DNA of 64,000 bases, from the NCBI RefSeq assembly GCF_003173035.1, contig NZ_QGLE01000008.1, forward strand, positions 124,001 through 188,000, written 5' to 3'. The DNA comes from Zavarzinia aquatilis. Its GTDB lineage: Bacteria > Pseudomonadota > Alphaproteobacteria > Zavarziniales > Zavarziniaceae. The notes below the pieces were generated by a model, which had not been told where the DNA came from, did no database searches, and saw nothing but the letters and a program-made list of their open reading frames with translations. The translations under genes were made by a program, and so were the position numbers. Below, one piece after another: positions 42,904-52,549 of this stretch (position 1 is its first letter; each line of letters opens with the position of its first letter).

Positions 42904-44823
42904 TCAGGCGGGGGGCAGGGCTTCCCCGGCGAGGCGGGTCAGGGCTTCGGCGAGGTCAATCACCGTCTGCTCGCCGCCGTGCAGCTTGCGCAGCGCGACC
43001 TGACGGTTCTCCGCCTCGCGGCGGCCGAGGACGAGCATATAGGGCGCCTTGGCCAGCGAATGCTCGCGCACTTTCAGGTTGATCTTCTCGTTGCGCAGGT
43101 CCGTCTCGACCCGGAGGCCCTGCTCCTTCAGGAGCCGGGCGACCTCGACCGCGTAATCGTCGGCGTCCGAGGTGATGGTCGCGACCACGACCTGGGTGGG
43201 CGCCAGCCACAGCGGCAGGTGACCGGCGTAATGCTCGATCAGGATGCCGATGAAACGCTCGAGACTGCCGAGGATCGCCCGGTGCAGCATGACGGGGCGC
43301 TGCTTCGAGCCGTCGGCGGCGATATAGCTCGCATCGAGGCGCTGGGGCAGCAGGCTGTCGAGCTGATGGGTGCCGCACTGCCAGGTGCGGCCGATGGCAT
43401 CGCGCAGGTGGAATTCGATCTTCGGGCCATAGAAGGCGCCGTCGCCTTCAGAGACTTCATAGGACAGGCCGGCGGCGGAAATCGCGGCGGCGAGATCGCC
43501 CTCGTTCTTGTCCCATTCCGCCTCGGTGCCGATGCGCTTTTCGGGGCGCGTCGCCAGGATCACCTTGAAATCGCTGAAGCCGAGGTCGGCATAGACCGAT
43601 TCCAGCAGGCGGCAGAACTTCTTGGTCTCCTCGACCACCTGCTCGGCGGTGCAGAAGATATGGGCGTCGTCCTGCACGAACTGGCGCACGCGCATGATGC
43701 CGTGCAGCGCGCCCGAGGGCTCGTTGCGATGGCAGCAGCCGAACTCCGCCATGCGGATCGGCAGGTCGCGGTAGGAAACGAGGCCCTGCTTGAAGATCTG
43801 GACGTGGCCGGGGCAGTTCATCGGCTTCACGCCGAACATGCGCTTGCCCTCGTCCACGGGGACTTTCAGCATGTTGTCGCCATACATCTCCCAGTGACCG
43901 GAAGCGATGTAGAGCGAACTGTCGACCAGCTGCGGCGTCCGTACTTCCTCGTAACCGTCGGCGTCGATCTTGCGGCGGATGTAGTTTTCCAGCACGCGGT
44001 ACAGGGTCCAGCCCTTGGTGTGCCAGAAGATGGAGCCGGCGGCTTCTTCCTGCAGGTGGAACAGGTCCATCTCGCGGCCCAGCTTGCGGTGGTCGCGGCG
44101 CTCCGCTTCCTCGAGCCGGAAGAGATACTCCTTCAGCTCCTTCTCGTCGCGCCAGCAGGTGCCGTAGATGCGCTGGAGCATGGCGTTGCGATGATCGCCG
44201 CGCCAATAGGCGCCCGCGACCTTCATCAGCTTGAAGCCATGGCCGAGCTTGCCCGTCGCGGGCAGGTGGGGGCCGCGGCACAGGTCGATGAAATCGCCCT
44301 GACGGTAGAGGCTGATCTTCTCGCCCGCCGGGATGTCGCGGATGATCTCGGCCTTGTAGATCTCGCCCTTGTTCAGGAAGAAATCGGCCGCCTCGTCGCG
44401 GTCCCAGACTTCGCGCGCGATCGCCTCGTTGCGGTCGACGATCTCGTGCATCCGCTTCTCGATCACCTCGAGGTCGGCGGTGGTGAAGGGCTCGCCCCGG
44501 GCGAAGTCGTAATAGAAGCCGTTCTCGATCGACGGGCCGATGGTGACCTGGGTGCCGGGGAACAGTTCCTGCACCGCCTCGGCCATGATATGCGCGCAGT
44601 CGTGGCGCAGCAGGTCGAGCGCGTCGTCCGACTTGCGGGTGACGATGTCGACCTTGGCGTCCCGCTCGATCACATGGGCGAGATCGACCAGAAGGCCGTC
44701 GACGCGCATGGCGAGCGCGGCCTTGGCGAGACCGGGGCCGATGTCGGCGGCGAGGGTAGTGCCACTGACCGGCCCCGGATAGGAGCGCAGGCTGCCGTCC
44801 GGCAGGGTCAGCGATACCGACAT
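42904..44823 (-). CDS. thrS: Threonyl-tRNA synthetase
   Basis: The 639-residue class II synthetase has its usual parts. A TGS domain ([29 protein letters not shown]) is followed by the editing domain with [17 protein letters not shown]. The catalytic core has [10 protein letters not shown], where the cysteine binds zinc, and [28 protein letters not shown] as motif 2. [23 protein letters not shown] is motif 3, and an anticodon-binding domain starts near [15 protein letters not shown] 44823 has GGAGA in front. The frame is open to 44937 without need. Confidence 0.96.
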   Translation of the reverse strand: MSVSLTLPDGSLRSYPGPVSGTTLAADIGPGLAKAALAMRVDGLLVDLAHVIERDAKVDIVTRKSDDALDLLRHDCAHIMAEAVQELFPGTQVTIGPSIENGFYYDFARGEPFTTADLEVIEKRMHEIVDRNEAIAREVWDRDEAADFFLNKGEIYKAEIIRDIPAGEKISLYRQGDFIDLCRGPHLPATGKLGHGFKLMKVAGAYWRGDHRNAMLQRIYGTCWRDEKELKEYLFRLEEAERRDHRKLGREMDLFHLQEEAAGSIFWHTKGWTLYRVLENYIRRKIDADGYEEVRTPQLVDSSLYIASGHWEMYGDNMLKVPVDEGKRMFGVKPMNCPGHVQIFKQGLVSYRDLPIRMAEFGCCHRNEPSGALHGIMRVRQFVQDDAHIFCTAEQVVEETKKFCRLLESVYADLGFSDFKVILATRPEKRIGTEAEWDKNEGDLAAAISAAGLSYEVSEGDGAFYGPKIEFHLRDAIGRTWQCGTHQLDSLLPQRLDASYIAADGSKQRPVMLHRAILGSLERFIGILIEHYAGHLPLWLAPTQVVVATITSDADDYAVEVARLLKEQGLRVETDLRNEKINLKVREHSLAKAPYMLVLGRREAENRQVALRKLHGGEQTVIDLAEALTRLAGEALPPA

Positions 44824-44940
44824 GATAGTGGTCTCCGATCCGAAGGTTGGGCGGGCAACTTCGGCGGATGCAGGCCGACTGTCAAGGCGCAGCCTGTCGC
44901 CCCGGCCCCGCCCGGCGCTCATGGCCGGGCCGGCCACCCC

Positions 44941-45615
44941 TCAGGGCGCGGCGGCGAGGAGGTAGCCGCCACCTTCCGCGCGGATGAGGCTGGCGCCCCC
45001 GGCGACCGCCTGGGCGAGCTTGCGGCGCAGGCGATAGACATGGGTTTCGATCGTATGGGTCGCGATGGCGGCGCCATAGCCCCAGACCTCGGCCAGCAGG
45101 ATGTCGCGCGGCACCACCCGGCCGATGGCGGCGGCGAGGCGGGTCAGGATCTGGGTTTCCTTGTCGGTCAGGCGCACGGTCTCGCCGCCCGCGCCTATGA
45201 GGGTGCGGGACGAGGCGAAGAGCCGGCACGGCCCGATGTGCAGGGCGCCCGAGCCGGCGGCGAGACCGGCGCGCACCCCCTCGACCAGGGCCTGAACCCG
45301 CAGCGGCTTTCGCAAAATCGTGACCTGACCGCCCGCGCCGGCCGGGGCCCGCGCATCGTCGGCGGCGGCCAGCGCGACAATGGGCAAGGCGCAGCCCGAC
45401 GCCGCCAGCACCGCGTCGGCGCCATCCGGACTGGCCGCCCGGTCAACGACGACGAGATCGGCCGTCGCCGAGGCGACCTCGGCGAGGCCGGCAAGGCGGG
45501 TGACCGCGAAGCCGGCATCCTCCAGCGGATCGGCGAGGGCGCGCGCCAGCACCTCGTCGGCGACGGCGACGAGGATGCGGGGGGCGGGGGCCTTGTTACG
45601 CGGGCGATTCGTCAT
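44941..45615 (-). CDS. OmpR-family orphan response regulator
   Basis: The 224-residue protein has a receiver-like domain (residues 14-120) and a winged helix (from about 145: TVRLTDKETQILTRLAAAIGRVVPRDILLAEVWGYGAAIATHTIETHVYRLRRKL). The receiver keeps DLVVVD (phosphate aspartate near 58) and ILRKPLR (lysine), but the start has ILVAVADEV in place of the usual acidic pair, so phosphorylation may be weak. No kinase gene is adjacent. ATG 45615 is followed by the domain at once. Divergent from ribA. Confidence 0.83.
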   Translation of the reverse strand: MTNRPRNKAPAPRILVAVADEVLARALADPLEDAGFAVTRLAGLAEVASATADLVVVDRAASPDGADAVLAASGCALPIVALAAADDARAPAGAGGQVTILRKPLRVQALVEGVRAGLAAGSGALHIGPCRLFASSRTLIGAGGETVRLTDKETQILTRLAAAIGRVVPRDILLAEVWGYGAAIATHTIETHVYRLRRKLAQAVAGGASLIRAEGGGYLLAAAP

Positions 45616-45721
45616 GCCCTGCGATTCTGCGGCGGCCCGTCCGTCGCTGCAAGCGAGGCATGACGCGGCGTCGCGTATCGCAGGCTGCATCGGCGCCCGA
45701 CTTGTGCTTAGACTGCGCGCC

Positions 45722-46813
45722 ATGTCTTCGCCCTTCGGTTCCGCCCCCGTCTCCGCCCTCGTGGTCGTCGACCGCGCCGTCTCCGAATTGCGCCGCGGTC
45801 TCGATGTCGTCGTCACCGACGATGCCGGCCAGCGCCTGCGCATTTCCGCCGCGGAATATGCGACGCCCGACCGGCTCGCCGGTTTTTCGGGCGCCGACGC
45901 GCGCCTCCTGCTGACCAATCGCCGCGCCGCGACCCTGAAGCTGCGGCCGCTGATCGGCGATCCCGTCGCCCTGCCGCTGGCGGGCCAGCTCGACGCCGCG
46001 ACCATCGCCTCGCTGGCCGATCCGACCGTCGATCTCGACCATCCCTTGCGCGGGCCGTTCTCGATCCTGCGGCGGGCGCCGCTGGCGGCGGAATTCGCCG
46101 CGGTGAAGCTGATGAAACTCGCCCGATTGCTGCCCGCCGCCCTTGTCGTCGAGGCCGCGTCGACCGACGACGGGTTGCTCGAGGTGCCGGCTTCGGCGAT
46201 CACCGGCTATGACGATATGGCGGCGCGGGGCCTGCGCATCGTCTCCGACGCGCGGGTGCCGCTGGCCGATGCCGAGGCGGCGCGCATCATCGGTTTCCGC
46301 CCGGCAGACGGCGGGATCGAGCATCTGGCGATCCTGATCGGCGATCCTTCCCGGCGTGAGCCGGTGCTGGGCCGGCTGCATTCCGAATGCTTTACCGGCG
46401 ACCTGCTGGGTTCGCTGCGCTGCGATTGCGGCGAGCAGCTGCGCGGCGCGATCCGCACCATCGCGGAGGCCGGCGGCGGCGTCCTCCTCTATCTCGCGCA
46501 GGAGGGGCGGGGCATCGGCCTCATGAACAAGCTGAAGGCCTACCGCCTGCAGGATCAGGGCTTCGACACGGTCGAGGCCAACGAGCGCCTCGGCTTCGAT
46601 CCGGACGAGCGCATCTTCCGTCCGGCGGCGGAAATGCTGCGGCTGCTCGGCTTCGACGCGGTCCGGCTGCTGACCAATAATCCCGAGAAGGTCGCCGGCC
46701 TGAAGGCCAGCGGCATCAATGTGGTCGAACGGGTGCCCCACGCCTTCCCCGCCAACAACCATAATGAATTCTATCTCGCGACCAAAAAGGCCAAGAGCGG
46801 TCATCTGCTGTGA
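45722..46813 (+). CDS. ribA: GTP cyclohydrolase II with N-terminal extension
   Basis: The enzyme starts riboflavin synthesis from GTP. The C-terminal 200 residues hold RLHSECFTGDLLGSLRCDCGEQL (three zinc cysteines), YLAQEGRGIGLMNKLKAYRLQDQG and VRLLTNNPEKVAGL. The N-terminal 160 residues (total 363) are not the DHBP synthase RibB domain, since its acidic catalytic residues are not visible. They form a separate domain found in some alphaproteobacterial RibA proteins. ATG 45722 lies in a short divergent region shared with the response regulator. No riboswitch is visible. Confidence 0.9.
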   Translation: MSSPFGSAPVSALVVVDRAVSELRRGLDVVVTDDAGQRLRISAAEYATPDRLAGFSGADARLLLTNRRAATLKLRPLIGDPVALPLAGQLDAATIASLADPTVDLDHPLRGPFSILRRAPLAAEFAAVKLMKLARLLPAALVVEAASTDDGLLEVPASAITGYDDMAARGLRIVSDARVPLADAEAARIIGFRPADGGIEHLAILIGDPSRREPVLGRLHSECFTGDLLGSLRCDCGEQLRGAIRTIAEAGGGVLLYLAQEGRGIGLMNKLKAYRLQDQGFDTVEANERLGFDPDERIFRPAAEMLRLLGFDAVRLLTNNPEKVAGLKASGINVVERVPHAFPANNHNEFYLATKKAKSGHLL

Positions 46814-46887
46814 CGTTTTCGCCCGGCAGAAGCTGCCGGGTGCCGTCTTTGCCCCCCGAATTTCGCTGATTTGACTGGGTTTTCCGC

Positions 46888-46903
46888 TGGCATGGGGCTT
46901 GCA
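46888..46903 (+). promoter_or_regulatory. Sigma-54 promoter upstream of an unknown gene
   Basis: TGGCATGGGGCTTGCA has the invariant GG (46889-46890) and GC (46901-46902) with exactly ten bases between, and a nearly perfect match to TGGCACG-N4-TTGCA. It lies 29 bases before ATG 46933, so the start site would be about 12 bases later, inside a short leader. Confidence 0.75.
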
Positions 46904-46932
46904 CCGTCCCCGTCGACCGGGAGGAGCCCACC

Positions 46933-47787
46933 ATGACAGCCGTTGCGCCGACCACGACCGAGACGAATGCCCGCGAGACCGCGCGGCTGCCCCGTCTGTT
47001 GCCGGGCAAGCGCGGCGAGATTGGCGCGGCGCAGGCCGATTTCTTCGGCTCCTCGAAACCGGGTGACCCTGACCTGACCTTCGGCGAGGTGCTCGACGTG
47101 ATCAATCCCCTGCAGCATATCCCCCTGGTCTCCACCCTCTATCGCAGCGTGACCGGCGATACCATCAGCCCGTCCGCCCGCATTGTCGGCGGCGCGCTGT
47201 ATGGCGGGCCGATCGGCGCTGGCGTCGCCATGGTCGGCGCGATCATCGAACAGGCCGAAGGGGCGCCGCCCGAAACCCTGGCCATGCGTGCCCTCGGTCT
47301 CGAATCGGGCGGGGAAGCCACGGCGCTGGCCTCGGCCGGCACGGGGCCGGGCGGGTTGATCGCCGAGGCGACGACGGCGCCGGCCGCCGCGGCCACGACT
47401 GTCGCGGCCAAGCCGGCCGAGGCGACACTCGCCAGCGCGGCATCTCCCGCACCGGCAGCCGCCGCCAGCGGCGCGCCGCAACTGAGCACGGCGGCTTTCG
47501 ATACGCTGATCCGCTCGATGGGCGGCAAGCCCGAGGCCGAGGCCAAACTCGCCGATGCCGGGGCTGCTGTCGCGACCGAAACGGCGGCGGCGGGCACGAC
47601 CGAGACCCGGCGCTTCTTCCCGGCGCGGCAGAGCGGCGTGAAGCCGACCCGCGTCGTCGCCATGGATATCAGGCCCGAGGACAAGGCGAATTACGACAAT
47701 GCCCTGCGCCTGATGCGCCAGAACATCGACCGTTACACGGGCGCCGCTTCCGTGGTGCCGGCGGCCGCGGCCGCGGCGGCGCCGTGA
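46933..47787 (+). CDS. Alphaproteobacterial protein of unknown function, sigma-54 driven
   Basis: The 284-residue protein has a conserved-looking core near residues 34-90: ADFFGSSKPGDPDLTFGEVLDVINPLQHIPLVSTLYRSVTGDTISPSARIVGGALYGGPIGAGVAMVGAIIEQ, then an Ala/Thr-rich linker. The C-terminal 60 residues hold RRFFPARQ and ANYDNALRLMRQNIDRY. The glycine-rich GGALYGGPIGAG might insert into or touch a membrane. No catalytic motif can be named. GGGAGGAG precedes the ATG. The sigma-54 promoter suggests motility or nitrogen control. Confidence 0.7.
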   Translation: MTAVAPTTTETNARETARLPRLLPGKRGEIGAAQADFFGSSKPGDPDLTFGEVLDVINPLQHIPLVSTLYRSVTGDTISPSARIVGGALYGGPIGAGVAMVGAIIEQAEGAPPETLAMRALGLESGGEATALASAGTGPGGLIAEATTAPAAAATTVAAKPAEATLASAASPAPAAAASGAPQLSTAAFDTLIRSMGGKPEAEAKLADAGAAVATETAAAGTTETRRFFPARQSGVKPTRVVAMDIRPEDKANYDNALRLMRQNIDRYTGAASVVPAAAAAAAP

Positions 47788-48117
47788 TCAGCCGGTCACG
47801 GTTCTGATCGCGCTTTCGATCCGGCGGCGGACGTCTTCGGGCTCCGCCGCGATGGCCGTGGCGAGCAGCCGCATCTGACGGCGCAGGCCATGAATCTGGT
47901 CGAGCAGCGACAGCACGACGGGCAGCGCCCCGGGATCGAGGTCGAGTTCGCCGCGCAGCTGGCAGACCAGACGGATGCGGGCGAGATCGAACTCGTCGAA
48001 GGCGGGATCGGCTTCGTCGTCGCGGGGCAGGACCCAGCCTTCGGCGACATAGGTGCGCAACTCGGTCAGGGTCAGGCCGGCGGCGGCGACGACCTGGGTT
48101 TCGGTGTAACGGGTCAC
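47788..48117 (-). CDS. cbpM: CbpM-type chaperone modulator
   Basis: The 109-residue protein has the MerR-like CbpM fold: TRYTETQVVAAAGLTLTELRTYVAEGWVLPRDDEADPAFDEFDLARIRLVCQLRGELDLDPGALPVVLSLLDQIHGLRRQMRLL. CbpM binds the J domain of CbpA and blocks it. The start is GTG 48117, which overlaps the cbpA stop as GTGA. It closes the operon ftsH-cbpA-cbpM. Confidence 0.88.
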   Translation of the reverse strand: MTRYTETQVVAAAGLTLTELRTYVAEGWVLPRDDEADPAFDEFDLARIRLVCQLRGELDLDPGALPVVLSLLDQIHGLRRQMRLLATAIAAEPEDVRRRIESAIRTVTG

Positions 48118-49028
48118 GGCATCACCTTCCACAGGGCGGCGCGGGGATCGGGTTTGCCTTTCGCCTGCCACTCACGCATCAGGGCTTCGAGGGCGGGATC
48201 GGGCACCTCGGGCAGGACGATCTTCAGCGTCACGCGCTGATCGCCCGCCGGCTTGATGCCCTTGCCCTTCAGGCGCAGCACATCGCCCGAATGGGCGCCC
48301 TTCGGCACTGACATCTTCACCCTGCCGGTCAGGGTCGGCACTTCGACCTTGGCGCCCAGCACCGCCTCGTCGAGGCCGATCGGCAGGTCCAGCAGGATAT
48401 CGTCGCCATCCCGCCGGAAAACGGGATGGGGGCGCACGGTCAGCTCGACCAGGGCATCGCCGGCCGGCCCGCCGCCGAGACCCGGGGCGCCCTTGCCCTT
48501 CAGGCGCAACACGGTGCCGTCCTTCGCCCCCGCCGGAATGGCAAGGTCGAGGGGGCCGCCCTCGGGCAGGGTGATGCGCTTCGTCGCGCCGTTGGCGGCG
48601 TCGAGGAAATCGACCTCGAGATGGAAACGCAGGTCGCCGCCCCGGGCGGCGAAGCCCCGGCGCCCCGCGCCCTGCTGACCGAACAGGCCGGAGAAGATGT
48701 CCGAGACATCCTCGAAGTCGCCATAGGCGCCGTGCGATGTGTAGCGCCCGGTCGGATCGGCCTCGGCGTAATGGCGGTACGAGGGATGTTCGGGCGGCCG
48801 TTCCTGACCGCTGGCGTCGATCTCGCCCCGGTCGAAGCGCGCGCGCTTCTCGGCATCGCTCAACAGGCTGTGGGCGGCGGAAACCGCCTTGAAGCGATCT
48901 TCCGCCGCCTTGTCGCCGGGGTGCAGATCGGGATGCAACTCCTTCGCCAGCTTGCGATAGGCCTTGCGGATGGCATCGGGCGAGGCATCCCGCGCGACGC
49001 CCAGCAGTTTGTAGGGATCGTCACTCAA
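48114..49028 (-). CDS. cbpA: CbpA-type DnaJ co-chaperone
   Basis: The 304-residue protein has an N-terminal J domain with LHPDLHPG (the HPD motif, near residue 32), a short G/F part (GAYGDFEDVSDIFSGLFG) and two C-terminal substrate domains (GGDLRFHLEVDFLDAANGATKRI and GDDILLDLPIGLDEAVLGAKVEVPTLTGRVKMSVPKGA). It lacks the DnaJ zinc-finger, which marks CbpA. The start is TTG 49028, which overlaps the ftsH stop as TTGA, with GAGG upstream. Confidence 0.92.
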   Translation of the reverse strand: MSDDPYKLLGVARDASPDAIRKAYRKLAKELHPDLHPGDKAAEDRFKAVSAAHSLLSDAEKRARFDRGEIDASGQERPPEHPSYRHYAEADPTGRYTSHGAYGDFEDVSDIFSGLFGQQGAGRRGFAARGGDLRFHLEVDFLDAANGATKRITLPEGGPLDLAIPAGAKDGTVLRLKGKGAPGLGGGPAGDALVELTVRPHPVFRRDGDDILLDLPIGLDEAVLGAKVEVPTLTGRVKMSVPKGAHSGDVLRLKGKGIKPAGDQRVTLKIVLPEVPDPALEALMREWQAKGKPDPRAALWKVMP

Positions 49029-50872
49029 ACTCGGACCTCATGAATTACAGGGGCGGGCGCCGGACGGCGCAGGTCGCGAGCGAGGCCGGTCAGCGCCGCC
49101 TCGTCCAGGGTCTCGCGCGCCAGCAGCGTTTCGGCGCCCTTTTCCAGTATGTCGCGATTGTCGGTCAGGATCGCAAGGGTGCGGGCGAAGGCGCCGTCGA
49201 TGGTCGCCTTCACCGCAAGGTCGATCCGCGCCGCCGTCGCCTCGCTGTAGCGGCGGTCGAACAGGCTCTGCCCGCCCTGGCCGAGGAAACCCGGCCGGTC
49301 GCTGTCGTAGGAGACCTGACCCAGCGTCTCGTCCATGCCATAGCGCGTGACCATGGAGCGGGCGATATCCGTCGCCTTGGCAAGATCGTCGGCCGCGCCG
49401 GTCGACAGATGGCCGAAGCAAAGCACTTCCGCCGCCCTTCCGCCGAGGAGGACGGCGATCTTGTTCTCCAGCTCTTCCCGCGTCATCAGGTAGCGGTCTT
49501 CGGTCGGGCGCTGGATGGTGTAACCGAGGGCGCCGATGCCGCGCGGGATGATCGAGACCTTGTGCACGGCGTCGACCCCGGGCAGGGCGAGGGCGGTCAG
49601 GGCATGGCCCATCTCGTGATGGGCGACGACCTCGCGCTCCTTCGGGTTCAGCAGGCGGTTCTTCTTTTCGAGACCGGCGACGATCCGCTCCACCGCCCGG
49701 GTGAAATCGTCGAGACTGACCGAAGCCGCCTTTCGCCGTGTCGCCAGCAGGGCCGCCTCGTTGACGAGATTGGCGAGATCGGCGCCCGAGAAGCCGGGGG
49801 TGAGCTGGGCGATGGTCTCGCGGTCGACGTCATCGGCGAGGCGGATCTTCTTCAGGTGCACGGCGAGGATCTGCACCCGACCCGCCCGGTCCGGCCGGTC
49901 GACCAGGATCTGCCGGTCGAAACGGCCGGCGCGCAGCAGGGCGGGGTCGAGGATTTCCGGCCGGTTGGTCGCGGCCAGCAGCACGAGGCCCGAGCTGGGA
50001 TCGAAACCGTCGAGTTCGGAGAGGAGCTGGTTCAGCGTCTGCTCCTGCTCGTCGTGGCCGCCGATCTGGCTGGCGGCGCCGCGCGCCCGGCCGAGGGCAT
50101 CCAATTCGTCGATGAAGATGATGGCCGGGGCTTTCGCCCTTGCCTGCTCGAACAGGTCGCGCACCCGCGCGGCGCCGACGCCGACGAACATCTCGACGAA
50201 TTCGGAACCGGAGATCGAGAAGAAGGGCACGCCCGCTTCGCCGGCCACGGCACGGGCCAGCAGGGTCTTGCCGGTACCCGGCGGGCCGACCAGCAACACG
50301 CCCTTGGGCACATGGGCGCCGAGGCGGCCGTGTTCGGCCGGCGCCTTCAGGAAGTCGACCACTTCCTGCAATTCTTCCTTGGCCTCGTCGACCCCGGCGA
50401 CATCGTCGAAGGTTACCTTGGTATCGGCGACGACATAGATCTTCGCCTTGCTCTTGCCGATGGCCATCATCCCGCCCATGCCCTGTTTCTCGGCGAAGCG
50501 GCGGATGACGAAGAACCACAGGAAGCCGAACATCAGGGCCGGCAGCACCCAGGACAGGATATTGCTCAGCCAGTTGTCGTCGGCCGCGCCGGAATATTCG
50601 ATGCCCTTGGCGCGCAGCTTCTCGGCCAGCTCCGGCTCGACCCTCGTGGTCACGAAACTGGTCTTCTTGCCCTCGGGCGCGGTGAACTCGCCCCTGATGT
50701 AATCCTTGCCGATGACAAGGTCGCGCAGCTTGCCCTCGTCCAGCAGCTGCTCGAAGCGGCTGTAGGGAATGGGCGCCACCGTCTGGCTCTGCACCCAGAG
50801 ATCGCGCAGCATGAAGATGCCGAAGACCGCGAGGAGGACGTACCAGAGATTGATCTGCGTCTTGCGTTCCAT
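49025..50872 (-). CDS. ftsH: FtsH-family ATP-dependent zinc metalloprotease
   Basis: The 615-residue membrane protease has two helices (residues 10-22 and 102-123) with a periplasmic loop. The AAA domain has Walker A GPPGTGKT (196-203), Walker B IIFIDELD and [22 protein letters not shown]. The protease part has HEMGH at 419-423 as zinc site. It degrades membrane and soluble proteins. The periplasmic loop is short and the C-terminus ends near the last helix, so this is more likely a paralogue than the main FtsH, which often sits near folP/glmM or tilS. It is coupled to cbpA and cbpM. Confidence 0.9.
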   Translation of the reverse strand: MERKTQINLWYVLLAVFGIFMLRDLWVQSQTVAPIPYSRFEQLLDEGKLRDLVIGKDYIRGEFTAPEGKKTSFVTTRVEPELAEKLRAKGIEYSGAADDNWLSNILSWVLPALMFGFLWFFVIRRFAEKQGMGGMMAIGKSKAKIYVVADTKVTFDDVAGVDEAKEELQEVVDFLKAPAEHGRLGAHVPKGVLLVGPPGTGKTLLARAVAGEAGVPFFSISGSEFVEMFVGVGAARVRDLFEQARAKAPAIIFIDELDALGRARGAASQIGGHDEQEQTLNQLLSELDGFDPSSGLVLLAATNRPEILDPALLRAGRFDRQILVDRPDRAGRVQILAVHLKKIRLADDVDRETIAQLTPGFSGADLANLVNEAALLATRRKAASVSLDDFTRAVERIVAGLEKKNRLLNPKEREVVAHHEMGHALTALALPGVDAVHKVSIIPRGIGALGYTIQRPTEDRYLMTREELENKIAVLLGGRAAEVLCFGHLSTGAADDLAKATDIARSMVTRYGMDETLGQVSYDSDRPGFLGQGGQSLFDRRYSEATAARIDLAVKATIDGAFARTLAILTDNRDILEKGAETLLARETLDEAALTGLARDLRRPAPAPVIHEVRV

Positions 50873-50920
50873 GGGATTGCTGAAGCCCCCTTCATCGCCG
50901 ACAGAGTGATGCCTTGATGT

Positions 50921-50935
50921 ATTCGCGCTTTGTTC
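50921..50935 (+). promoter_or_regulatory. LexA (SOS) box before dinB
   Basis: ATTC-GCGCTTT-GTTC matches the alphaproteobacterial LexA site GTTC-N7-GTTC with one mismatch. It lies 50 bases before the preferred dinB start. Confidence 0.6.
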
Positions 50936-50985
50936 CAGGTCAAGGCTTTGCTAGAACCTCGGACCTGGGAAACCGGAGTCGGCGC

Positions 50986-52089
50986 GTGACCGGCGAAGAT
51001 CAGCAACCGCCCCCGATCCGCAAGATCATCCACATCGACATGGATGCCTTCTACGCCTCGGTCGAGCAGCGGGACAACCCTGAACTGCGCGGCCTGCCCG
51101 TCGCCGTGGGTGGGGCGCGGGCGCGCGGCGTCGTCGCCGCCGCCAGCTACGAGGCGCGGCGATTCGGCGTTCGCTCGGCCATGCCGTCGGTCACCGCGCT
51201 GCGCAAATGTCCGGACCTCGTTTTCGTCCGGCCGCGCTTCGATGTCTACCGTGCCGTCTCGGCGCAGATCAGGGCGATCTTCGCCCGCTATACCCCGCTG
51301 ATCGAGCCTTTGTCGCTCGACGAAGCCTATCTGGACGTGACCGAGAATATCCCGGGCATCGCCTCGGCCACCGCGATCGCCGAGGCGATCCGCGCCGAGA
51401 TCAAGGCGGAAACCGGCCTGACCGCCTCGGCCGGGGTGTCCTACAACAAATTTCTGGCCAAGCTCGCTTCCGACTACAGGAAGCCCGACGGGCTTTTCGT
51501 CATTACGCCTGCGATGGGGCCCGGTTTTGTCGAGAGCCTGCCGGTCGGCCGTTTTCACGGCATCGGCCCCGCGACGACGGCGCGCATGAACAGCCTCGGC
51601 ATCCTGACCGGGGCGGATTTGCGCGCCCGTGACCTCGCCTTTCTGGAAAGCCATTTCGGCAAGGCGGGCCGGCATTATCACGGGATTTCCCGGGGCATCG
51701 ACCACCGCCGGGTCGAGCCCGACCGCGAGCGCAAGTCGATCAGCGCCGAGACGACCTATGACAATGACCTGACCAGCCTTCCCGCGGTCGAGGCCGCTTT
51801 GGGCGAGCTTGCCGACAAGGTCTGGCGCCACTGCGCCCGTCATGGCTACAGCGGGCGCACGGTGACCATCAAGGTGCGCGATCCCCGCTTCAACGATGTG
51901 ACCCGCAGCCGAACCCTGCGCGATCCGGTCGGGGGCGCCGCCGAGCTTCAGGCCATCGCGATGGAGCTGTTCCTGCACAGCCTGCCGGTCGAGGCCGGTA
52001 TCCGCCTGCTGGGCGTCGGCCTTGCCGCGCTGACCGATGGCGAGGGCGATGAGGCGCGGCAATTGCGGCTGGCGCTGGGTCCGGGGTGA
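50986..52089 (+). CDS. dinB: DNA polymerase IV
   Basis: The 367-residue Y-family polymerase copies past DNA damage. Catalytic motifs are IIHIDMDAFYASVEQ near the start and EPLSLDEAYLDVTE (Asp-Glu pair). GVSYNKFLAKLASDYRKPDG and the little-finger region KSISAETTYDNDLTS match DinB. GTG 50986 is chosen: it has GGAG upstream, gives the normal length, and leaves the LexA-type site in the promoter rather than in the gene. An ATG at 50914 is in frame. Confidence 0.93.
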   Translation: MTGEDQQPPPIRKIIHIDMDAFYASVEQRDNPELRGLPVAVGGARARGVVAAASYEARRFGVRSAMPSVTALRKCPDLVFVRPRFDVYRAVSAQIRAIFARYTPLIEPLSLDEAYLDVTENIPGIASATAIAEAIRAEIKAETGLTASAGVSYNKFLAKLASDYRKPDGLFVITPAMGPGFVESLPVGRFHGIGPATTARMNSLGILTGADLRARDLAFLESHFGKAGRHYHGISRGIDHRRVEPDRERKSISAETTYDNDLTSLPAVEAALGELADKVWRHCARHGYSGRTVTIKVRDPRFNDVTRSRTLRDPVGGAAELQAIAMELFLHSLPVEAGIRLLGVGLAALTDGEGDEARQLRLALGPG

Positions 52090-52100
52090 CGGCTTATCTC

Positions 52101-52186
52101 CCCCGTCACCCCGGCGAAGCCGGGGTCTTGCGACGGTGGGGCGTCCTTGCCCGCACCAGATCCCGGCCTGCGCCGGAGTGACGATG
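52101..52186. repeat. Paired REP-like palindromes (copy 4)
   Basis: ACCCCGGC-GAA-GCCGGGGT at 52108-52126 and TCCCGGC-CTGC-GCCGGAG at 52161-52178 followed by TGACGATG. The site lies between convergent dinB and the DUF971 gene. Confidence 0.75.
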
Positions 52187-52198
52187 GGGAAGCGCGAC

Positions 52199-52549
52199 TT
52201 ACCGCGACAGGCCGGCGTCGTGCAGGGCTTCGAGATAGGCGGTGAACATTTCCGCCTTGGTTTCGCCGAAGCGGCGCAGCGTCTCCCAGGTGAAGAGGCC
52301 GCTGTCGTGGCCGTCGTCGAAGATCAGGCGGACGGCGTAATTGCCGACCGGCTCCGCCCCGATGAGGCTGACGTTGCGTTTGCCGGCGACCAGCTTCTTG
52401 GTCGCGGGGCCATGGCCCTGGACCTCGGCCGAGGGGCTTTCGACCCGCAGCAGCTCGGCCGGGACGACATCCTTGCGGCCATCGTCCCAGTCGATTTCCA
52501 GCGCCCTTTCGGCGCGGCGCAGGCGAATCTCGACCGGCCAGGGGCTCAT
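52199..52549 (-). CDS. DUF971-domain protein
   Basis: The 116-residue protein consists of a DUF971 fold (the N-terminal domain of gamma-butyrobetaine hydroxylase): [29 protein letters not shown], then [28 protein letters not shown]. Stand-alone members are small proteins linked to iron-sulfur assembly. ATG 52549 overlaps the Trm112 stop. It ends the small operon. Confidence 0.85.
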   Translation of the reverse strand: MSPWPVEIRLRRAERALEIDWDDGRKDVVPAELLRVESPSAEVQGHGPATKKLVAGKRNVSLIGAEPVGNYAVRLIFDDGHDSGLFTWETLRRFGETKAEMFTAYLEALHDAGLSR

